Positions 59,468 to 64,000 of a stretch of 64,000 nucleotides of DNA are shown one piece after another (the first letter of the stretch is position 1; every line of letters starts with the position of its first letter). Made by a program: the position numbers and the translations under genes. Below the pieces are notes generated by a model that did not search any database, was not told the DNA's origin, and saw nothing but the letters and a program-made list of their open reading frames with translations. The DNA lies in NCBI GenBank assembly GCA_964441265.1, contig CAYYKJ010000001.1, positions 158,302-222,301 on the forward strand, in the 5' to 3' direction. This DNA is from JAFGDH01 sp964441265. GTDB lineage: Archaea; Aenigmatarchaeota; Aenigmatarchaeia; QMZP01; QMZT01.

Positions 59468-59683
59468 ATGGCAAGAACAAAGAAGGTTGGCTCTGCCGGA
59501 AGATTCGGAATAAGATACGGCAAGGGCGTGAAAGAGAAGGTAATCGAAATAGAGAGGTCCCAGAAGGCAAAACACGTCTGCCCAAGCTGCATGAAACCCA
59601 CCATCAGGAGGGAGGCATCCGGAGTGTGGAAATGCAGGAAATGCGGGATCAAGATAGCCGGAAGGGCGTATAATGTCAAGTAA
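59468..59683 (+). CDS. rpl37ae: Ribosomal protein L37ae
   Basis: Zinc-ribbon protein of the large subunit: KKVGSAGRFGIRYGKGVKEK, CPSCMKPTIRREASGVWKCR, KCGIKIAGRAY. 71 residues. Spaced 48 bases from Rrp42 with an AT-rich gap that might hold a second promoter. Confidence 0.95.
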   Translation: MARTKKVGSAGRFGIRYGKGVKEKVIEIERSQKAKHVCPSCMKPTIRREASGVWKCRKCGIKIAGRAYNVK

Positions 59684-59695
59684 CAGGTATTGAAG

Positions 59696-59833
59696 ATGTA
59701 CAAATGCATAAACTGCGGCAGGGAAGTGAAGATTGACCTCGCGAAGGCAAAGAAGATAATCTGCCCGTTCTGCGGTTACAGGATAATTGAGAAGGAAAGG
59801 CCGCCGGTTGTCAAGGACATAGAGGCAAAGTAG
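59696..59833 (+). CDS. rpoP: RNA polymerase subunit Rpo12 (RpoP)
   Basis: 45-residue zinc-ribbon subunit: MYKCINCGREVKIDLAKAKK then IICPFCGYRIIEKERPPVVK. Both cysteine pairs are intact. Its small size makes it easy to miss. It starts 12 bases after L37ae and is followed 38 bases later by prefoldin beta, a conserved archaeal gene order. Confidence 0.93.
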   Translation: MYKCINCGREVKIDLAKAKKIICPFCGYRIIEKERPPVVKDIEAK

Positions 59834-59871
59834 CGGCGGCCCGGAAACCCTTTCAAAATCATGGTGATAGA

Positions 59872-60204
59872 ATGGCTTCGAAAGAAAACGAAAATCTGAT
59901 GAACCAGGCCCAGATATACCAGCAGCAGATGCAGAACGTGGTCACCCAGAAGAACACGATGGCCATGGAGAAAAGGGAGCTGGAGAAGGCCAGCAAGGAG
60001 CTGGAGAAAAACAAGGGCGACACCGCCTACAAGGCAGCTGGCTCCATACTGGTGAAGTCCGGCACCGAAGACATAAAGAGGGAACTCAGGGAGAGGATGG
60101 AATTCATAGACCTCAAGATGAAATCCATCGAAAAGCAGGAAAAGATGATCAGGGAGAAGCTTGAGGACATACGCAGCAAGATTTCTCCCGGACAAGGCAA
60201 GTGA
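59872..60204 (+). CDS. pfdB: Prefoldin subunit beta
   Basis: Coiled-coil co-chaperone that hands unfolded proteins to the thermosome. Two long helices (NQAQIYQQQMQNVVTQKNTM and ERMEFIDLKMKSIEKQEKMI) around a beta hairpin (GDTAYKAAGSILVKSG). 110 residues, normal length. Confidence 0.9.
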   Translation: MASKENENLMNQAQIYQQQMQNVVTQKNTMAMEKRELEKASKELEKNKGDTAYKAAGSILVKSGTEDIKRELRERMEFIDLKMKSIEKQEKMIREKLEDIRSKISPGQGK

Positions 60205-60208
60205 TATC

Positions 60209-60460
60209 ATGGCCGAGAAGGTAAAACAGGCACTGGAGTTACTAGAAAAGATTCTCAACGACAGGGGAGTTCCCAGAAACATAAAGAAGTCCATAGAGGA
60301 AAGCATAGACGGCATGAAGGACCCGGAAGAATCGGATACCGTGAAGCTGTCCACCCTCATATCCATTCTGGACGAGGCATCCAGCGACCCCAACATATCG
60401 GTCTATGCGAGAACGAAGATGTGGAACGTGGTCTCGAAACTGGAAGAACTGAACAAATGA
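60209..60460 (+). CDS. UPF0147 family protein
   Basis: Small helical protein conserved in archaea: LLEKILNDRGVPRNIKKSIE then ILDEASSDPNISVYARTKMW. 83 residues from ATG 60209, four bases after prefoldin beta, so in the same transcript. Function unknown. Confidence 0.88.
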   Translation: MAEKVKQALELLEKILNDRGVPRNIKKSIEESIDGMKDPEESDTVKLSTLISILDEASSDPNISVYARTKMWNVVSKLEELNK

Positions 60461-60582
60461 AATTATTCTTGGATACGTATAGTTTTTAAGTCTTATTGCC
60501 ATTAATTTAATCACGAATCCGGAAGGCATATCTGCCGCTCATATTCGCTGCATAGCTGCATATAATGATCAGGAGGGATAGA

Positions 60583-60963
60583 ATGGTTTTCAAGAAACTG
60601 AAAAAGAGCATCATAGGAGAAATCGAGGACGAGGACATGCCCAAAGAGGAATTCGTTGAGGTGGGTTTCTCGGACACGGGCGAAGGAGCTCCCATGAGCA
60701 CCACCCCATCGCAGTCGGGAAAGATTGGCATAGTGATAGACAAGCTCACCGAATTCTCCGACACCGAGAGGGTGCTCAAAGCGATAAGGGAAGGATCGCT
60801 CGTGTTTCTGAAGATAAAGGGACTCAAGGAGAAGGACCTGGGAGAGCTCAAGAGGTCAGTGGAAAAGATCAAGAAGACAGTGACCGCCCAGAACGGGGAT
60901 ATAGTGGGAGTCGAGCAGGACTGGCTGATCCTCGCCCCGGAGTTCACAAGAGTCGGGAGATAA
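60583..60963 (+). CDS. sepF: Cell division protein SepF
   Basis: Membrane anchor of FtsZ in many archaea. The basic amphipathic N-terminus (MVFKKLKKSIIGEIED) should bind membrane; the core from KIGIVIDKLTEFSDTERVLK to GDIVGVEQDWLILAP is the SepF fold. A strong AGGAGGG site lies ahead of ATG 60583. The leader contains two direct copies of GCTGCATA (60548-60564 region). 126 residues. Confidence 0.85.
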   Translation: MVFKKLKKSIIGEIEDEDMPKEEFVEVGFSDTGEGAPMSTTPSQSGKIGIVIDKLTEFSDTERVLKAIREGSLVFLKIKGLKEKDLGELKRSVEKIKKTVTAQNGDIVGVEQDWLILAPEFTRVGR

Positions 60964-60970
60964 ACTCCCC

Positions 60971-61243
60971 TCATTCTCTTTTATTTGATTTGTTTAGTTT
61001 CTCTATTTCTCTCTGTGCAGAATTCAGGCAGGAATCAGCATGATCCAATTCGTCACCGGAAAGCCCGTATTTAATTGCGGCAACTTCCCTGGACATCCCT
61101 CCGGAGACCGAACTGATATAATCCGCTAATTTGTTGTAAGGTCCCGTGTCAGTCACTATTCCAGGAGCGCTTTCGGCCCTTTTGAGCTGCGCCAGCGCAA
61201 AATCCGCCAAAAGTCCTTCTTCATCAGAAAAGTATTTTTTCAT
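60971..61243 (-). CDS. Unknown protein, about 90 residues
   Basis: Not recognised. Probable start ATG 61243 (MKKYFSDEEGLLADFALAQL); a helical protein with a Gly-rich turn (SSVSGGMSREVAAIKYGLSG) that resembles a helix-turn-helix. No signal peptide. Converges on sepF. Probably coding; function unknown. Confidence 0.5.
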   Translation of the reverse strand: MKKYFSDEEGLLADFALAQLKRAESAPGIVTDTGPYNKLADYISSVSGGMSREVAAIKYGLSGDELDHADSCLNSAQREIEKLNKSNKRE

Positions 61244-61331
61244 TAAAATGACCAGCCTTAACCAAACTGTAGTTGATATATGCATACAACACTCTAAAGC
61301 ATTGTGTTATCCAGAATCTTTGAAGGGGTTC

Positions 61332-63206
61332 CTATTTCAGCCTGATCACTTCGAGGTTCTTGGGGACGATGGTCTCGGTCTTGAAATACCTGTGGGCGTC
61401 CCTCGCCAGCTCTATGCATTTCTTCTGCTCCCCGTGATTCATGATTATCCTTTCCGGCTTGCAGGGAATCTTGTGTATGAAATTGGTGAGCTGGTTGCGG
61501 TCTGAATGCCCCGAAAGGCCTTCAACCGTCCTGACCTTCATCTTGAGGTTGATGGTCTTGGTCCTTCCTTTCTCCGTCCTCAGGGGAAGCTCGGTCCATC
61601 CCTTCTGTATTCTCCTTCCCAGAGAACCCTCTGACTGGTAACCCACGAAAACGAGAGTGTTCTTGCTGTCACCGGCGAAAGCCTTCAGATACTCTATGGC
61701 GGGACCTCCCACCAGCATGCCGGAGGTCGCTATGACCACCGCCGGCTCGGCCCTGTCTATGACATCGTTCCTCTCCTTGGGGGCCACCTTGTGGAACATT
61801 TCGGAAATGAAGGGATTCTTGCCGTAATGGAATATCTGTTTCTGGAGGTAGCTGGAAAGGTATTCAGGATAGGCCGTGTGTATTGCGGTGGCATCCCACA
61901 CCATTCCCTCCATGTAAACGGGATGCTCGAAATTGCTGGCTGCGAGTATGGCCATCACTTCCTGAGCCCTCCCCACCGCGAAGGACGGGATTAGGACCTT
62001 CCCTCCCTCCTTCATGGTCTCGTCGATGTACTGCATCAGCTTTGCCTCGGAGTCCCTCCTCTTGGGTTTCACGTCTCCCGATCTACCGTAGGTTGATTCG
62101 ATTATGAGCGTCTCTGCCCTCCTGAAATTGGTGAAAGCGGGATCGAAAAGCTTAGAGGGTCCGTATTTCAGGTCCCCCGTGTATAGTACGTTGTGGAGCC
62201 CCTCTCCCACGTGTATGTGGGTAAGGGCCGAGCCCAGGAGATGCCCTGCCGGCTGGAGTGTCAGGCGCATGTCCGGCGTGATGTCGGAAACCTCTCCGTA
62301 ATTGAGGGCCAGCGTATGCTTGACCACGTTCTCTATGCTTCTCTTCATGTAAGGGACGTCCTTTCCTTCCCTGTGCGCGATGTCTATGTAGTCCAGGCAC
62401 AGCAAAACCATGAGATCCCTGGCGGGCGGGGTGCAGTACAGCGGCCCCTTGTAGCCGTTCTCGTAGAGCCAGGGTATGTAACCGCAGTGATCTAAATGAG
62501 GATGGCTCAGCACGACCGCATCCAGTTTCTCTATGTCGAATTCCGGCACGTCCAGGTATGGAAAAGTGTCCGAGGCGACATTCACCCCGCAGTCCAGCAG
62601 CACCCGGGATTCCGGGGTCTGCAAAAGGAAGCATGATCTCCCCACCTCCCTGCAGGAGCCGAGGCAGGAAAGGCGGATCCATTTCTCCCCCTTTCCCTCT
62701 GGAGAGGGCGTGTTTATCTTCTGCCCTATGCTGTTCAGGAATTTCTTCCTGTAGTCCATCTCCTGGTGGAAAAGGTTTCTGACCGCCCTGACTATGGGGC
62801 TCTCTATGGCGGGGGCTCTCTCTATCTTGGGGAGCCAGAGGGTCTCGTTCTTTATCTTTCTGTATATCTCCCCTCCCTTCCCGATGACCATGCCGGGCTT
62901 CTGCGACTCGATTACCACCTTTCCCAATTCGGGCTCGAAATATATCTCCCTTATTCCGGCCTCCTCTGGAACGATTTTCTTTATGGCCTTTTTGGTCTTC
63001 TCCATGTCCATGGTTATGCTCACGTCAGGGCGGACCTCGATTCTCTTCTTCAGACTGGAGACTATTTCCTTTATCGTCTTCTCGTTGTTCCGGAAGAATT
63101 CCTCATTCTTCGTATAAAGGACTATCTCAGGGCCCTCGAACTTTATCTCCGAGATGTCGACGTCCTTGGGCAGGTTCTTCTCTAGTTCCTTGATTATATT
63201 GCTCAT
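61332..63206 (-). CDS. aCPSF1 (KH - metallo-beta-lactamase - beta-CASP ribonuclease)
   Basis: Archaeal homologue of the CPSF-73 cleavage factor; relatives are 5'-3' exonucleases and endonucleases that mediate transcription termination. Two N-terminal KH-type domains (VVIESQKPGMVIGKGGEIYR), then the catalytic SHPHLDHCG (HxHxDH), PAGHLLGSALTHIH and the beta-CASP part with YTGDLKYGPSKL and GLSGHSDRNQL. 624 residues, all motifs intact. Confidence 0.93.
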   Translation of the reverse strand: MSNIIKELEKNLPKDVDISEIKFEGPEIVLYTKNEEFFRNNEKTIKEIVSSLKKRIEVRPDVSITMDMEKTKKAIKKIVPEEAGIREIYFEPELGKVVIESQKPGMVIGKGGEIYRKIKNETLWLPKIERAPAIESPIVRAVRNLFHQEMDYRKKFLNSIGQKINTPSPEGKGEKWIRLSCLGSCREVGRSCFLLQTPESRVLLDCGVNVASDTFPYLDVPEFDIEKLDAVVLSHPHLDHCGYIPWLYENGYKGPLYCTPPARDLMVLLCLDYIDIAHREGKDVPYMKRSIENVVKHTLALNYGEVSDITPDMRLTLQPAGHLLGSALTHIHVGEGLHNVLYTGDLKYGPSKLFDPAFTNFRRAETLIIESTYGRSGDVKPKRRDSEAKLMQYIDETMKEGGKVLIPSFAVGRAQEVMAILAASNFEHPVYMEGMVWDATAIHTAYPEYLSSYLQKQIFHYGKNPFISEMFHKVAPKERNDVIDRAEPAVVIATSGMLVGGPAIEYLKAFAGDSKNTLVFVGYQSEGSLGRRIQKGWTELPLRTEKGRTKTINLKMKVRTVEGLSGHSDRNQLTNFIHKIPCKPERIIMNHGEQKKCIELARDAHRYFKTETIVPKNLEVIRLK

Positions 63207-63253
63207 TCAAATCTTCCTGTTTTAAAATATCGTGAAAATTAATCCTTCAGTCT

Positions 63254-63892
63254 TTATTCCAACAGCTGCTTTACCTCTTCATCACTAATCTTCCGGAAGC
63301 CTTTCCCGTCTATCAACACGAGGTCTATTCCGGACCCACCTGATGCGATGTCCCTTTCAGTGGCCGCCTTAACCGCCCTGACTGCGAGTCTCTTCGCCGA
63401 TTCCATGTCCAGGTCCTTGCTGAATCCGTCCTCCAGCACTCCGAGAGCCATCACGGATCCGGAACCCGTTGAAAAGTATTCCTCTTCTTTAATCAGCGAG
63501 CCGGTGGGGTCGAACGAGAACAGCTTCGGCCCGGTATCCACGCCCCCGACAAGAAGCTGGACGTAATAAGGGAAATAAGACCTGCTGTAAAGTATGTTGG
63601 AAACCAGCGTGGCTACCGCCTTCACCGGCATCTTCTTGTTCTCCTGCATCTCGTACAGGTTTATCTCTGCCTTTATGTATTTTTCCAGAGCCTGGGCATC
63701 CCCAACGCTGCCGGCGATGGTCATTCCCATTCTGTCCGCTATCTGGGTTATCTTCTTGGCGTGCTTGCTGGCCACTAAATAACCCATGGTGGCCTTTCTC
63801 TCGGCCGCCAGGACCACTCCCTCCTTGAGCACCATCCCGACCGTGGTCGTGCCTGTCTTCAGTTTCTGTATCTTGTTTTCGCTTTCGCTCAT
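63254..63892 (-). CDS. psmB: Proteasome subunit beta
   Basis: Catalytic subunit of the 20S proteasome. A short propeptide MSESENKIQKLKTG ends before the nucleophilic Thr (TTTVGMVLKEGVVLAAERKA); Lys33-equivalent and Asp17-equivalent are present. ATG 63892. About 212 residues. Divided from aCPSF1 by 47 bases and apparently transcribed with it; the promoter lies toward the right edge (GCAAATAAATTAAATC and TTTTTAAATACCC around 63957-63985). Confidence 0.93.
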   Translation of the reverse strand: MSESENKIQKLKTGTTTVGMVLKEGVVLAAERKATMGYLVASKHAKKITQIADRMGMTIAGSVGDAQALEKYIKAEINLYEMQENKKMPVKAVATLVSNILYSRSYFPYYVQLLVGGVDTGPKLFSFDPTGSLIKEEEYFSTGSGSVMALGVLEDGFSKDLDMESAKRLAVRAVKAATERDIASGGSGIDLVLIDGKGFRKISDEEVKQLLE

Positions 63893-64000
63893 AATATCAA
63901 TTCGGCCTCCATGTCGTTCCAGAAGCCGCATATAACCAGTATCTGACTGTCTCGATTTAATTTATTTGCATTGGGTATTTAAAAAGGTTGCGGATGCCCC

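Noticed and set aside
1..64000. CRISPR array or cas genes
   Set aside because: No regularly spaced short repeats and no Cas-like proteins are seen.
1..64000. rRNA genes, insertion sequences, integrases
   Set aside because: None is recognisable. The only selfish element found is the SRP54 intein, and the repeats around accessory genes have no associated recombinase.

Overview
The window is archaeal chromosomal DNA. It encodes archaeal EF-1A, aIF5B, aIF2-alpha and aIF2-beta, ribosomal proteins S15, S24e, S27e, S27ae, L11, L37ae and L44e, RNA polymerase subunits Rpo7, Rpo12 and Spt4, a GINS protein, the exosome (Rrp4, Rrp41, Rrp42), SBDS, both proteasome subunits, prefoldin beta, aCPSF1, SepF and class III signal peptides. 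Short intergenic gaps, TATA-like boxes with little leader, many small secreted or unknown proteins and frequent ATGA overlaps suggest a small-genome archaeon of the DPANN/Aenigmarchaeota or deep euryarchaeal type. The lineage is an inference; the sequence alone does not settle it.

Layout. 0-4 kb: a purC-purB-purM operon (purC cut by the window edge) running into an SppA-type protease. 4-11 kb: HAD phosphatase, archaeal GluRS with altered HIGH and KMSKS motifs, a metallo-hydrolase, a two-gene GlmU-like sugar nucleotide module, and a presenilin-like protease with a second, truncated copy of its 3' end. 11-19 kb: ValRS, a cysteine-rich membrane-anchored protein, EF-1A, L11, GINS, aIF5B, aIF2-beta. 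19-26 kb is an accessory region: a nucleotidyltransferase/HEPN toxin-antitoxin pair, two large secreted paralogues and a DUF4143 ATPase, with remnants of neighbouring gene 3' ends between them. 26-36 kb: threonine synthase, S15, rhomboid, Mrr-like nuclease, NreA, MscS, aminotransferase, Rpo7/Spt4/S24e/S27ae. 36-38 kb: two interrupted tRNA genes around a broken beta-propeller gene. 38-45 kb: acetate kinase, three pilin-like proteins, a HerA-type ATPase, a membrane-bound alkyltransferase-like protein, L44e/S27e/aIF2-alpha. 45-55 kb: SRP54 with an intein, phosphate transport genes, PIN-ATPase-KH protein, enolase. 55-64 kb: the proteasome-SBDS-exosome superoperon, L37ae/Rpo12/prefoldin, SepF, aCPSF1 and proteasome beta.

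Most notable are: (1) three places where an accessory gene or gene pair lies between a complete host gene and a second copy of that gene's own 3' end (presenilin-like protease, aIF2-beta, a 358-residue membrane protein), with no recombinase gene nearby; (2) two tRNA genes, Arg(GCG) and Trp(CCA), both interrupted in the T-loop at position 59/60, with tRNA-Trp also carrying an anticodon-loop intron; (3) an intein splitting the SRP54 P-loop; (4) a membrane-anchored alkyltransferase-like domain lacking both the catalytic cysteine and the arginine finger.
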